DNA of 64,000 nt, taken from Clostridia bacterium (GTDB lineage Bacteria > Bacillota > Clostridia > Oscillospirales > Acutalibacteraceae). The notes under the pieces were generated by a model. That model was not told the origin of the DNA and searched no databases. It saw only the letters and a list, made by a program, of their open reading frames with translations. The position numbers and the translations under genes were made by a program. This document shows positions 32,196 to 40,697 of the stretch, piece after piece. The first letter of the stretch is position 1. Every line of letters begins with the position of its first letter. The stretch is taken from the NCBI GenBank assembly GCA_017415515.1, contig JAFQGI010000012.1:1-64000 (forward strand), written 5' to 3'.

Positions 32196-32986
32196 TGAGC
32201 CGATTCATCCCCTTTCACACACACAGTGGAAAAGCGGCTCAGGGAATCGATTTTGAGTTGCAGATTATGTACCACGAAACGACGGACATAGTCGTTGGCG
32301 GGATTTTTGATGATGTTTTCGGGGGTGTCGATCTGGTGGATGACGCCGTTGTCCATCACCATAATGCGATCGGACATGGCGAAGGCCTCCTCCTGATCGT
32401 GGGTGATATAGATCATGGTGGTGCCGAATCGCTTTTGCAGGGCTTTCAGCTCGTCACGCAGGATCATACGGGTGTCCACGTCCAGCGCCGACATGGGCTC
32501 GTCGAACAGGATGACGTCAGGATTCAGCGCCAGGGTGCGGGCGATGGCCACGCGCTGCTGCTGACCGCCGGAGAGGCGGCTGGGCTTTTTCTTGGCGTGA
32601 GCCTCCAGGCCCACCGCTTTGAGCATCTCCATGGCAATCTCGCGGGATTGGGCCTTGCGGTTTTTGTCCAGACGCAGGGCGTATTCCACGTTTTTCAGCA
32701 CCGTCATGTTTTCAAACAAGGCGTAGTTTTGGAACACGATGCCCATGCCGCGCTTGGAGGGGGCGGCCTTGGTGATGTCCACGCCGTCCTTGATCACGGT
32801 GCCGCCGGTGGGGTTCAGCAGGCCGATGAGAACACGCAAAATGGTGGTCTTGCCGCAACCGGAGGGGCCGAGGATGGAAAGAAACTCGCCGTCCTTGACA
32901 TCAAAATTGATGTTTTCGAGGATGGTCTTGCGACCCAGCACGACCTTCAGGTCGTTGACAACGATCTTGGTGTTTTGATTTTCCAT
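32192..32986 (-). CDS. ABC importer ATPase (PotA/FbpC type)
   Basis: A 264-residue ATPase with Walker A GPSGCGKTT (40-48), Q-loop VFQNYALF, signature LSGGQQQRVAIARTLA near 138 and Walker B VILFDEPMSALD near 160. The short C-terminus lacks a full TOBE regulatory domain. It overlaps the permease gene by four bases (ATGA) and follows the 530-residue LicD gene by ten. It energises uptake of the unidentified solute. Confidence 0.93.
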   Translation of the reverse strand: MENQNTKIVVNDLKVVLGRKTILENINFDVKDGEFLSILGPSGCGKTTILRVLIGLLNPTGGTVIKDGVDITKAAPSKRGMGIVFQNYALFENMTVLKNVEYALRLDKNRKAQSREIAMEMLKAVGLEAHAKKKPSRLSGGQQQRVAIARTLALNPDVILFDEPMSALDVDTRMILRDELKALQKRFGTTMIYITHDQEEAFAMSDRIMVMDNGVIHQIDTPENIIKNPANDYVRRFVVHNLQLKIDSLSRFSTVCVKGDESAQ

Positions 32987-32996
32987 GTGAAAAACC

Positions 32997-34589
32997 TCAC
33001 TTTCTGTCCTGCGCGGCCTGCATGGCGGCGGCAGGCAGCTCCATCATAATCAGTCCGTTGCGGGTGACGGCGGCACAGCGGGTGTACCATTCCATCCCTT
33101 CGGCGGTGTGGCCGAGGGCGGTGTGCAGCCGACCCAACAGGAACATCAATTTGTCGTTTTCGGGATACCGGGCCAACAAGGCCTTGGCAGAGGTCAACAG
33201 CACAGCGGCATCGTCGCCGTTGCGCAAGCCCTGCTCGATGCGGAAGGTGGCCATGTTGAGCTGTAAGGGGTAAGCTTGTGCCCAACGGTCGGCCAGAGCG
33301 GCGGCGTCTTCGTAGCGCTCTTCTTCGCAGGCAAGAATGCATCCGCGGATGTCGGTGATAAAGCGCTCCATCTGCTCGATGTGCTCGGTATAGACCTCTT
33401 TGTTGTGTTTATGGAAACCAATGAGGTGCTCTGCCTCCCAATACCGTCCCACCATCACCAAGGCCACGACAGTGGCGTACAGCACCTCTTTGCTGACCGT
33501 GATAGTTAAGTTGTTTTCGGCGATCTCATCGGAAAGCTGGGCGGTGTAATAAGGCTTTAACAAATCGGCCAGCTCTTGGTGGCGGTTTTCCATCAGCAAG
33601 GCCTGTGCCTCGGTGGAAAGGCTGTCGGTCACGGGCGCCAGCACCACCTCGTAAAGGATCTTAGTCATAAGCGCCTTTTCCCTACGCAGACGGCGGGTAT
33701 AATCCAGCTTGCGGATGTTCTGCTTTTTGCGAGCGATATAGGTTTGGCGCAGATCCTCAAAATTGATGAAGGGCGTGTAATCGGCGATGAAATCCCGGTT
33801 GGGGGTGTGATAGCAATCGAAGGTGTCGTGATCCTCCTGTTGGGAGGCGGTGGGCACCATCATCCAGGTGTCGCCGAATTCGGCACGCAAAAAGCGATGG
33901 TAGTATTGGGGCGCGGGATACATCCCGCCCTCAAACTCCACCTCGACGGGCGTGCCGAAGATGGATTTGTCAAAAAAGCGGTGTTTGTTGCCCCAACGCA
34001 GATAATAGGTTTGGCAATCCTCGTTATCCTCGTAGGCATACAGCTTTTTGCGCAGGGTGTTCAGCACGTGCTCTCTGCCTTGGACCTTCATCAAACGGCG
34101 GTAGAAATTGTACTCCTCCCGATGGTCGATGATGTCCTCGCACATCACGTAGACGGGGGTCATCAATTCAGAATAGATGGTGGCCAGCGTCTTATACTCC
34201 TCTAACTCTTTTGGGTTGGAGGGGGCAGGATCCAGAATGAACAGGTCGATGTGCTGACCGGCGGCCAGACCGTCGAGAATGTGGTTGCGGAACAGCACGG
34301 TGGAGGTCAAATTGGTATACTTCACCGTTTCGCGCAGGTATTCCGGATACCGTTCGTAGCAATACAGCTCACGCCCCGCAGGCAGATCCTGATCGATGAC
34401 TGTCAACAGCTTTTTAAATTCGGAACGGGTGATACACAAATCGATATCGTCGTCCCAAGGTAAAAAGCCCTTGTGCCGCACAGCACCCAGCAGCGATCCG
34501 CCCTCCAGGAAGTAGGTGATGTTATTCTTTTTGCAAATGCTGTCAAATTCTTTCAGCAGGGTCAAAAGACCGATTTGCTCATCTAACAT
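32997..34589 (-). CDS. LicD-family protein with helical C-terminal extension
   Basis: A 530-residue protein. The N-terminal LicD core is intact: GGSLLGAVRHKGFLPWDDDID at 30-50, then HIDLFILDP near 115. From about 300 on there is a long helical region with TPR-like repeats, including LGRLHTALGHTAEGMEWYTRC near 485. The final segment AAVTRNGLIMMEL closely parallels the end of the 529-residue paralogue. The extension may organise a complex with the exporter; that is inference. The start overlaps the degenerate LicD gene by 11 bases. Confidence 0.88.
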   Translation of the reverse strand: MLDEQIGLLTLLKEFDSICKKNNITYFLEGGSLLGAVRHKGFLPWDDDIDLCITRSEFKKLLTVIDQDLPAGRELYCYERYPEYLRETVKYTNLTSTVLFRNHILDGLAAGQHIDLFILDPAPSNPKELEEYKTLATIYSELMTPVYVMCEDIIDHREEYNFYRRLMKVQGREHVLNTLRKKLYAYEDNEDCQTYYLRWGNKHRFFDKSIFGTPVEVEFEGGMYPAPQYYHRFLRAEFGDTWMMVPTASQQEDHDTFDCYHTPNRDFIADYTPFINFEDLRQTYIARKKQNIRKLDYTRRLRREKALMTKILYEVVLAPVTDSLSTEAQALLMENRHQELADLLKPYYTAQLSDEIAENNLTITVSKEVLYATVVALVMVGRYWEAEHLIGFHKHNKEVYTEHIEQMERFITDIRGCILACEEERYEDAAALADRWAQAYPLQLNMATFRIEQGLRNGDDAAVLLTSAKALLARYPENDKLMFLLGRLHTALGHTAEGMEWYTRCAAVTRNGLIMMELPAAAMQAAQDRK

Positions 34590-35802
34590 GTTCTACGGGC
34601 TCCCCTTTGTAATCAGTAATGACTATGGGCTTCCAATGCTCCTCGGGCACCATAGCACGTAATTTGCGGACGTAGGTTTTGCTGCCTTCCCGCAGCAGGA
34701 TATCCATGGTCATCTCGAAGATGTCCTTGTCAAAGCATAGGCCCAGCTTCTTTTTGTAGCAGGCCCACAGGGCGGAGCGATAGGGCTTAAGCAGCTCGTT
34801 GAGCTCGTCCCAGCGCTCTTCCTTGTGAAGCTGCACCAGCTGCTCCTTCATCGGCATATACTTTTCGTACATGGCAAAGCGGCGCTGGGTGCGATCCACA
34901 ATGGCGTAGTAGCCGTTAATCTTGTGATTGTAGAGAGAAACCTTGGCTTGGATGAGATCCAGCTTGATTTTCTGTTTCTGAATGGCCTTGTAGTTGATTT
35001 GATCCTTAGCCCGCAGGATGTACTCGCGGTAGGAAACGTTAGCCGACACCAGCAGGGCGGAGGAGGCTACCAGATATTCCGGTTTGCAGGTCTGCCAGTT
35101 TTTGCCGTATTCCTTGAGGAAATAGGTTTCGGGATCGGCAAAAGTGGAGAAGGTGTGGCCTTCCAGAGTGACGGTGCTCACGGCGTCCAGCAAGGCGTTG
35201 GGGAAGGTATAGCGACCGGCGCAGATGGAAACGTTCTGATCGTTCTTGTTGCGGTGGAGATTGACCCACAGCTTGAACAATGCGCGGCTGAACAGGCGGC
35301 CGCCCAGGATGTTCTTGCCCAGGTGGCAAGCGATGACGGCGGCACGGCGCCCAAAGCCGGCAACCGTGACGGTGGGTCTTACGCAAGCCTTCCACAGGGT
35401 GCGGGTGCGGCGATAGACCTTGACCGCTTTGCCGGATTTGAAGCGAATCATATGGATGGTGACGGCGATGTTCGGCAGGTAGGAAGCGTTGTTGAAGGGC
35501 AACATCATCATCAAGGTGTTGGTGTCGCCGTAACGCAGGGTGAAATCGGGGTAATTCTTGTTGCTGTACATGGAATCGATGGACCGATCGGCGCGATTCT
35601 CCTTGTTCACCGCTTTGATGAAGCGCAGGGCATCGGCGGTGGTCATGGCCACGTTTGCCTCGCAACAAGAGGGGAAGAAGCCCTCTTTGGTATAGGCGGA
35701 CAACGCCGTCTCTTTGCACAGATAGTATTGGATTCCCTCACGCTGACAGATGGCATCCAGGTCGGTCAGCAGGGTGAGCAATTTTTGCTGCACATCAGTC
35801 AT
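34579..35802 (-). CDS. Catalytically degenerate LicD-like protein
   Basis: A 407-residue protein aligned over its first 60 residues with its operon neighbours: MTDVQQKLLTLLTDLDAICQ matches the start of the active LicD proteins. At the active site the pattern GG, RH and PWDDD is replaced: C29-K30 for GG, T38-K39 for RH and PSCCE (44-48) for PWDDD. All metal-binding aspartates are lost, so it is probably a pseudoenzyme. The reading frame is intact, arguing for a kept structural or regulatory role. The ATG at 35802 has GGAGGG upstream and overlaps the preceding gene by eight bases. Confidence 0.8.
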   Translation of the reverse strand: MTDVQQKLLTLLTDLDAICQREGIQYYLCKETALSAYTKEGFFPSCCEANVAMTTADALRFIKAVNKENRADRSIDSMYSNKNYPDFTLRYGDTNTLMMMLPFNNASYLPNIAVTIHMIRFKSGKAVKVYRRTRTLWKACVRPTVTVAGFGRRAAVIACHLGKNILGGRLFSRALFKLWVNLHRNKNDQNVSICAGRYTFPNALLDAVSTVTLEGHTFSTFADPETYFLKEYGKNWQTCKPEYLVASSALLVSANVSYREYILRAKDQINYKAIQKQKIKLDLIQAKVSLYNHKINGYYAIVDRTQRRFAMYEKYMPMKEQLVQLHKEERWDELNELLKPYRSALWACYKKKLGLCFDKDIFEMTMDILLREGSKTYVRKLRAMVPEEHWKPIVITDYKGEPVEHVR

Positions 35803-37384
35803 GGTTAATCCCTCCTTGGTTCTTCTCACTCAAATACATCAAAATCACGCCGTTGCTGGTGGCAGAGGCCGTCTGATACAGGGCGGCGGCTTCGTCGGTG
35901 TGGCCGCAGCGCTCCAGCACCCGCCCCGCCCAGAAGGCCACCTCGGTATCGGTGGGGAAGGCGGCGACGGCGTGTCTGGCGGTGGCCTCGTCGGTGTCGG
36001 CGGCGTCGGAAAGCAGGATATACTGCAATTCGCAACGCAGCAGATTCAGATGGTCGGGGTAGGCGGTCAGAGCCGCCGTCAATTTGGGGGCCATCTCGTT
36101 CAGCGGCTCCACGTCCCCTTCGTCCACGTAGCGGTCCTCAAAATACCGCACCAGCGAACGGATGGTGGTGAAGCACGCGTTGGCCGCGTTCAGCTCGTCG
36201 GTCATCGCCCCTTGCTTGGCGCGGGCGGCCAGCAGCTTGCCGGCGCGGGCAAATTCGCCCTGTTTGAGCAGAGCCCGCAGAATCAGCGCTACGGTGTTGT
36301 CCGGCAGGCGGACGTAAATGTCGTTTTTGAGATAGGGGCCGCTGATCTGGGTGCGCAGATAATTGTCCACGCGGGTCAGCAGTTCGGGGGCGCTGAGCGC
36401 CGCCAGCGCCTCGTAGCTCAACTTGGGATCCGCCTGAAACTCCAACTCGGTGAGCAGGGCGGTCTGCAGATAGCCGGTCACCTGCACGTCGTGGGCGGGG
36501 ATGGCTTTTTGCACGTTCCATTCTTTGCGGGCGACAAAGTCGGCCAACGCCTTTTCGCTGTCGATGGCGGGGCGAATGTCCCGCAGCCAGTTGACATACG
36601 GCATGGTGGGGCTCATGTTGGAGGTGTGGGTCTCCCGATTGGCCTCGTCCGGCAGATAGATCCAGTTGTCGCCATAGGTGGCACGCAGGAAATCCACCGT
36701 CTTTTCGGGGCAGGGGAGGCTGTAACCGCAGAAATCCATATAACGGGGGGTGCCCATCAGGTCGCGGTCATAGATCAGCAGCTGCTGACCCCAACGATAG
36801 AGGTATTGGTTGCTCTCGGCAGGCTCCGCCTCGAACAGGCGGTGGTAGAGGTCGGCCATGACCTTTTCCTTGCCGACACGCTTAATCTCCGCTTCGTATT
36901 GGCGGTAGAGGTCCACGTATTTCCACAGACGCTCGTTCACCATAAAGAAGGGGGTGAGCAATTCGTTGTATACCACCCACTCGGCGATGTGCCGTTCTTT
37001 GGCTTCGGGGTCGGCGGGTAGCGGGTCGAGGATCATAATATCCAGCGAAATGCCGCAACCGGTATAGTCCAACACCTGAGAGCGGAAGAACTGGGAAGTG
37101 TTCTTGTTCATATATTTGATGGTGATCTTGGTGTGACAGGGGGTGTTGATCATGGTGATGATCTCGCGGTCATCCCGCATTTCGGTTTCGCACACCTTGC
37201 AGAATTGACGGAAGGCGTCGCGGGTCATCATGATGTCCACGTCGTCGTCCCACGGGATGAAGCCCTTGTGACGCACGGCACCCAACACCGAGCCTCCGGT
37301 GAGATAATAGGTGATGTTATGTTTTTTGCAGATCTCGTCGATTTCCAAGACCAGCTCCAGCATACGGGATTGTAACGGAGTCAA
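35795..37384 (-). CDS. LicD-family protein with helical C-terminal extension, first gene of the operon
   Basis: A 529-residue protein with an intact core GGSVLGAVRHKGFIPWDDDVD at 30-50 and ISLDIMILDP further on. The C-terminal 230 residues are helical with TPR-like units such as WAGRVLERCGHTDEAAALYQTA near 490, ending ATSNGVILMYL, like the 530-residue paralogue. The start is placed at TTG 37384, with AGAGG eight bases upstream and a good alignment to its paralogues. The upstream ATG at 37456 lies at the predicted transcription start and cannot have a ribosome binding site. Confidence 0.85.
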   Translation of the reverse strand: MTPLQSRMLELVLEIDEICKKHNITYYLTGGSVLGAVRHKGFIPWDDDVDIMMTRDAFRQFCKVCETEMRDDREIITMINTPCHTKITIKYMNKNTSQFFRSQVLDYTGCGISLDIMILDPLPADPEAKERHIAEWVVYNELLTPFFMVNERLWKYVDLYRQYEAEIKRVGKEKVMADLYHRLFEAEPAESNQYLYRWGQQLLIYDRDLMGTPRYMDFCGYSLPCPEKTVDFLRATYGDNWIYLPDEANRETHTSNMSPTMPYVNWLRDIRPAIDSEKALADFVARKEWNVQKAIPAHDVQVTGYLQTALLTELEFQADPKLSYEALAALSAPELLTRVDNYLRTQISGPYLKNDIYVRLPDNTVALILRALLKQGEFARAGKLLAARAKQGAMTDELNAANACFTTIRSLVRYFEDRYVDEGDVEPLNEMAPKLTAALTAYPDHLNLLRCELQYILLSDAADTDEATARHAVAAFPTDTEVAFWAGRVLERCGHTDEAAALYQTASATSNGVILMYLSEKNQGGINHD

Positions 37385-37465
37385 ATCGAAAACCTCTTTT
37401 CCAAAACAGACGATCAGTAAAACGGCATAGGTATCTATAATAATCCACGTTACCATAGATTACGC

Positions 37466-37494
37466 TATTATAATATATAATTCCTATATTGTCA
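37466..37494 (-). promoter_or_regulatory. Consensus promoter of the LicD operon
   Basis: On the minus strand TTGACA (37489-37494) and TATAAT (37466-37471) are spaced by exactly 17 bp. It should drive the ten genes down to 25690. The AT-rich surroundings lack a clear operator. Confidence 0.85.
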
Positions 37495-37795
37495 AGGAGA
37501 AGGAGGCTTTTGTGTCGAAACAGAGAAAATCTATTGGTAAAAGCGACAGAAAAATAGGGGGTAAATTTGTCATATATCACAAAGGCTTGTTGGGCGATTT
37601 GACAAGCCGAAGACCGTAAACGAGCTGCGTTTTTTGAATTGAAAATAGTATAAAAAAGTCAAATGTGACGGATTTTTTTCGCAAAAAAACAGCAGTAATA
37701 TATGAAAAATATACAGAAAAGGGCTATGCAAACAAAAAAAGGCAGTGTATAATTACAATGTAGGCAAAATATACAAAAAAAGAGAGGTTTTGCGA
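37495..37795. other. AT-rich divergent intergenic region
   Basis: About 300 bp between the LicD operon promoter and the sugar-metabolism genes. It is markedly AT-rich, with no open frame having a ribosome binding site. A -10 TATAAT at 37748-37753 with only a weak -35 (TATGCA, 37725-37730) probably serves the plus-strand cluster, which would suit an AraC-activated promoter. Near-repeats ATATACAGAAAAG (about 37710) and ATATACAAAAAAAG (about 37769) are seen. Confidence 0.5.
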
Positions 37796-38764
37796 ATGAA
37801 ACTGGGAGTTTTCACCGTTCCGTTGGCAGGGATGTCGCTGGATGACGCCTGCCGTTGGCTGGCGGAAAAGGGCGTGCAGATGGTGGAGATCGGCTGCGGC
37901 GGTTGCCCCGGCAACGCCCATTGCAACGCCGAGGAGTTGTTGGCAGACGACGCCAAATGTCAGGCGTTTTTGGACACGGTGGCCCGTCATGGGTTGCAGA
38001 TCAGCGCCCTCTCTGCTCACGGCAACATGGTGCATCCCGACCCTGCCGTTGCCGCGGCGTATGAAAAGGATTTCGTCAACGCCATCCTGCTGGCGGAGAA
38101 GCTGGGCATCCCGGTGGTCAACACCTTCTCCGGTTGTCCCGGCGGCTCGCCCGACGACAAATCGCCTAACTGGGTCACCTGCTCCTGGCCGGAGGATTTC
38201 AGCCGCACGCTGGCATACCAGTGGAACGAGGTGCTGATTCCGTATTGGAAAGAAAAGGCGGCCTTTGCCCGTGCTCACGGCGTGAAGATCGCGCTGGAAT
38301 TGCACCCCGGCTTTTGCGTATATAACACCGCCACCCTCCTGCGCCTGCGGGAGGCCTGCGGCCCCGAGATCGGCGCCAATCTGGATCCCAGTCACCTTTT
38401 CTGGCAGGGGATGGATATTGTCACCGTCATCCGCGAATTGGGTAAGGCGGGGGCCATCCACCACTTCCACGCGAAGGATACGTGGATCGACCCCATCAAC
38501 ACCGCCAAGAACGGCGTGCTGGATACGGGTCACTATGGCAACGAGGCGGATCGCTCCTGGATTTTCCGCACGGTGGGCTACGGTCACGGTGCCGAGACCT
38601 GGAAGGCCATCGCCTCCGAATTGCGACTGGCGGGGTATGACTACGCCATCAGCATTGAGCACGAGGACAGCCTGATGAGCGGCAACGAGGGTCTGTGCAA
38701 GGCGATTTCTTTCTTGCAGGATACGCTGATTTTTGAAGACAAGGGCGAAATGTACTGGGCGTGA
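37796..38764 (+). CDS. Sugar phosphate isomerase/epimerase family protein
   Basis: A 322-residue xylose-isomerase-like TIM barrel. It begins MKLGVFTVPLAGMSLDDACRW and has the metal-site pattern of the family: E in ALELHPGFCVYN, D in NLDPSHLFWQG, H in IHHFHAKDTW and E in SIEHEDSLM. Members isomerise or epimerise sugars, inosose or keto-sugars. The ATG at 37796 has AGAGAGG upstream. It starts a run of four sugar-modifying enzymes with alternating isomerase and dehydrogenase genes, which suggests a shared pathway for an uncommon sugar or cyclitol. Confidence 0.88.
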   Translation: MKLGVFTVPLAGMSLDDACRWLAEKGVQMVEIGCGGCPGNAHCNAEELLADDAKCQAFLDTVARHGLQISALSAHGNMVHPDPAVAAAYEKDFVNAILLAEKLGIPVVNTFSGCPGGSPDDKSPNWVTCSWPEDFSRTLAYQWNEVLIPYWKEKAAFARAHGVKIALELHPGFCVYNTATLLRLREACGPEIGANLDPSHLFWQGMDIVTVIRELGKAGAIHHFHAKDTWIDPINTAKNGVLDTGHYGNEADRSWIFRTVGYGHGAETWKAIASELRLAGYDYAISIEHEDSLMSGNEGLCKAISFLQDTLIFEDKGEMYWA

Positions 38765-38777
38765 GGTGAGGAAAATA

Positions 38778-39842
38778 ATGCGACACAATTTGGCCATCAT
38801 CGGCTTCGGCGGTATGGGCTCCTTCCACTACAAAAAGTTGCTCAAAGGGCAGGAGATCGTCTGCACCGGCGTGTGGGATATTCGAGAAGAACGGCGGGAA
38901 TATGCCGAGAGCTTCGGCCTGCACGCCTACGAGAGCTTGGAGGATCTGCTGGCGGATGAGAGCATCGAGATCGTGCTCATCGCCACCCCCAACGATTGCC
39001 ACCACCCCATCGCCTTGCAGGCGCTGGCGGCGGGCAAGCACGTCATCTGCGAAAAGCCCGTCACGTTGAATACGCAGCTGCTCACCGAGATGTTGGAGGC
39101 GGCGGAACAGGCGGGCAAATTGCTCACCGTCCACCAAAACCGCCGTTGGGATCGCGGCTATCGCATTGTCCATCAGGTGATGGCGGAGGGCAAGCTGGGA
39201 GAGATCTACCGCATCGAATCCCGTGTCCACGGCGCCCACGGCATCCCCGGCGACTGGCGGCAGGATCCGAAGCAGGGCGGCGGCATGGTATACGACTGGG
39301 GCATCCACCTGCTGGATCAGGCGGTGATGCTGTTCCCCGAGGCGAAAATTCGCTCGGTGTACGCCACCCTCAACCACGTCACCAACGAGCAGACCGACGA
39401 CGGCTTTTTCGTGGATTTGCTGTTTGACAACGGCATTCACTACATCGTGGAGGTGGGCACCAGCCACTTCATCACCCTGCCACGTTGGATGGTGATGGGG
39501 CGGGATGGCACCATGCTGTTGGACAACTGGGGCTTAGAGGGCAAAATCGTCTGCGCTCACGGCGAGGACGACAAGGACGTGGTGCCGGTGGTCACCGCCG
39601 CAGGCTTGACCAAGACCATGGCCCCCCGCCGTGAGGACACGATACAAACCCTGGATATCCCCGACATTTGGCCGGACATCGGCGAGTATTACCGCAACAT
39701 CACCGCCGTGTTGGAGGGGAGAGAGTCCCCCATCGTCACCCCGCCGCAAATGCTCCGCGTGATGCGGCTCATTCAGGCGGTGTTTGCATCGGCGCGTACG
39801 GGAGAGTGTATCCCGTTTGAAATAGAGATAGGAAACGAATGA
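38778..39842 (+). CDS. Gfo/Idh/MocA-family dehydrogenase
   Basis: A 354-residue NAD(P)-dependent dehydrogenase. Rossmann start HNLAIIGFGGMGSFH (GxGxxG), the conserved EKPVTL motif near residue 97 with the catalytic lysine, and GGMVYDWGIHLLDQ near 170 with the catalytic His. Typical reactions oxidise a sugar or inositol hydroxyl. GAGG lies upstream of the ATG. It lies 13 bp after the isomerase gene and ends overlapping the leader of the next. Substrate not deducible. Confidence 0.9.
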   Translation: MRHNLAIIGFGGMGSFHYKKLLKGQEIVCTGVWDIREERREYAESFGLHAYESLEDLLADESIEIVLIATPNDCHHPIALQALAAGKHVICEKPVTLNTQLLTEMLEAAEQAGKLLTVHQNRRWDRGYRIVHQVMAEGKLGEIYRIESRVHGAHGIPGDWRQDPKQGGGMVYDWGIHLLDQAVMLFPEAKIRSVYATLNHVTNEQTDDGFFVDLLFDNGIHYIVEVGTSHFITLPRWMVMGRDGTMLLDNWGLEGKIVCAHGEDDKDVVPVVTAAGLTKTMAPRREDTIQTLDIPDIWPDIGEYYRNITAVLEGRESPIVTPPQMLRVMRLIQAVFASARTGECIPFEIEIGNE

Positions 39843-39868
39843 CAGAAACGAAGAAAGGAGACTTTTAT

Positions 39869-40684
39869 ATGAAACAATTCCCCATTGCGATTCAGGTCTA
39901 TTCCATTCGTGATGCCGCTGAGGCCGACTTTGTCGGCACCATGAAAGCCATCAAGGAGATGGGTTACAGCGGCGTGGAGCTGGCAGGCACCTACGGGATG
40001 ACTGCCGTGCAGATCAAGGAAATTCTGGACGAGATCGGTCTGACCCTCGTCAGTGCCCACGTGGGCGCCGACCTGATGTGGGACGATAATCTGATGGCGG
40101 ATTACGCCGCCACCGGGATGAAGTACATCGCCATTCCGTGGTTCCATAAGCCCACCGACCCCGCCTTCCTGGCAGACAACATCGAGAAAATTCGTGTGCT
40201 GGGTGAGCGGTGCAAGAGCTTTGGTTTTCAGATGGGCTATCACAACCACGATTTTGAGTTGGAGACCGTTCCCGAGGATGGGCGCTGTGCGCTGGAGGCC
40301 TACTATGAGGAAGTCCCCGCCGATCTGCTGAAAACCCAGCTGGATCTCTGCTGGGTCAAGGTGGGCGGAAAAGACCCCGTGGAGTTCTTAAAGAGATTCC
40401 CCGGCCGTGCCCCCACCATTCACTTGAAAGATTATGCCGGTGGCAAGACCGACAAGATGTACGCCCTCATCGACTGTGACGATGAAGAAGCCTCCAAGGC
40501 GGCTACCGAATTTGAGCTCCGTCCCGTGGGCTACGGCTGTCAGGACGTGAAGGGCTTGTTGGAAGCTGCCGAGGCGGTGGGCGCCGAGTGGGTCATCGTG
40601 GAGCAGGACGAGCCTTCGATGGGGCTGAGCCGTATGGAGTGCGCCGAGAAGAGCATTCAGTACATTCTTTCGATTATGAAATAA
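39869..40684 (+). CDS. Sugar phosphate isomerase/epimerase family protein (second)
   Basis: A 271-residue xylose-isomerase-like TIM barrel starting MKQFPIAIQVYSIRDAAEAD. Metal ligands expected at FQMGYHNHDFEL, the QLDLCWVKVGG segment and IHLKDYAGG near 190. This is close to the IolE/IolI-type keto-inositol enzymes in layout, but the match is only by family. The ATG at 39869 is chosen for AAAGGAG eight bases upstream; an ATG at 39839 overlaps the previous stop but has no ribosome binding site. Confidence 0.88.
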   Translation: MKQFPIAIQVYSIRDAAEADFVGTMKAIKEMGYSGVELAGTYGMTAVQIKEILDEIGLTLVSAHVGADLMWDDNLMADYAATGMKYIAIPWFHKPTDPAFLADNIEKIRVLGERCKSFGFQMGYHNHDFELETVPEDGRCALEAYYEEVPADLLKTQLDLCWVKVGGKDPVEFLKRFPGRAPTIHLKDYAGGKTDKMYALIDCDDEEASKAATEFELRPVGYGCQDVKGLLEAAEAVGAEWVIVEQDEPSMGLSRMECAEKSIQYILSIMK

Positions 40685-40697
40685 GGAGGATATGGAT

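Noticed and set aside
30591-32198. A 535-codon plus-strand open frame opposite the ABC permease
   Set aside because: His/Gly/Gln-rich antisense translation of a membrane protein gene; no motif or ribosome binding site.
37385-37456. ATG start at 37456 for the first LicD gene
   Set aside because: It would begin at the predicted transcription start, without a ribosome binding site. The TTG at 37384 aligns with the starts of the paralogues.
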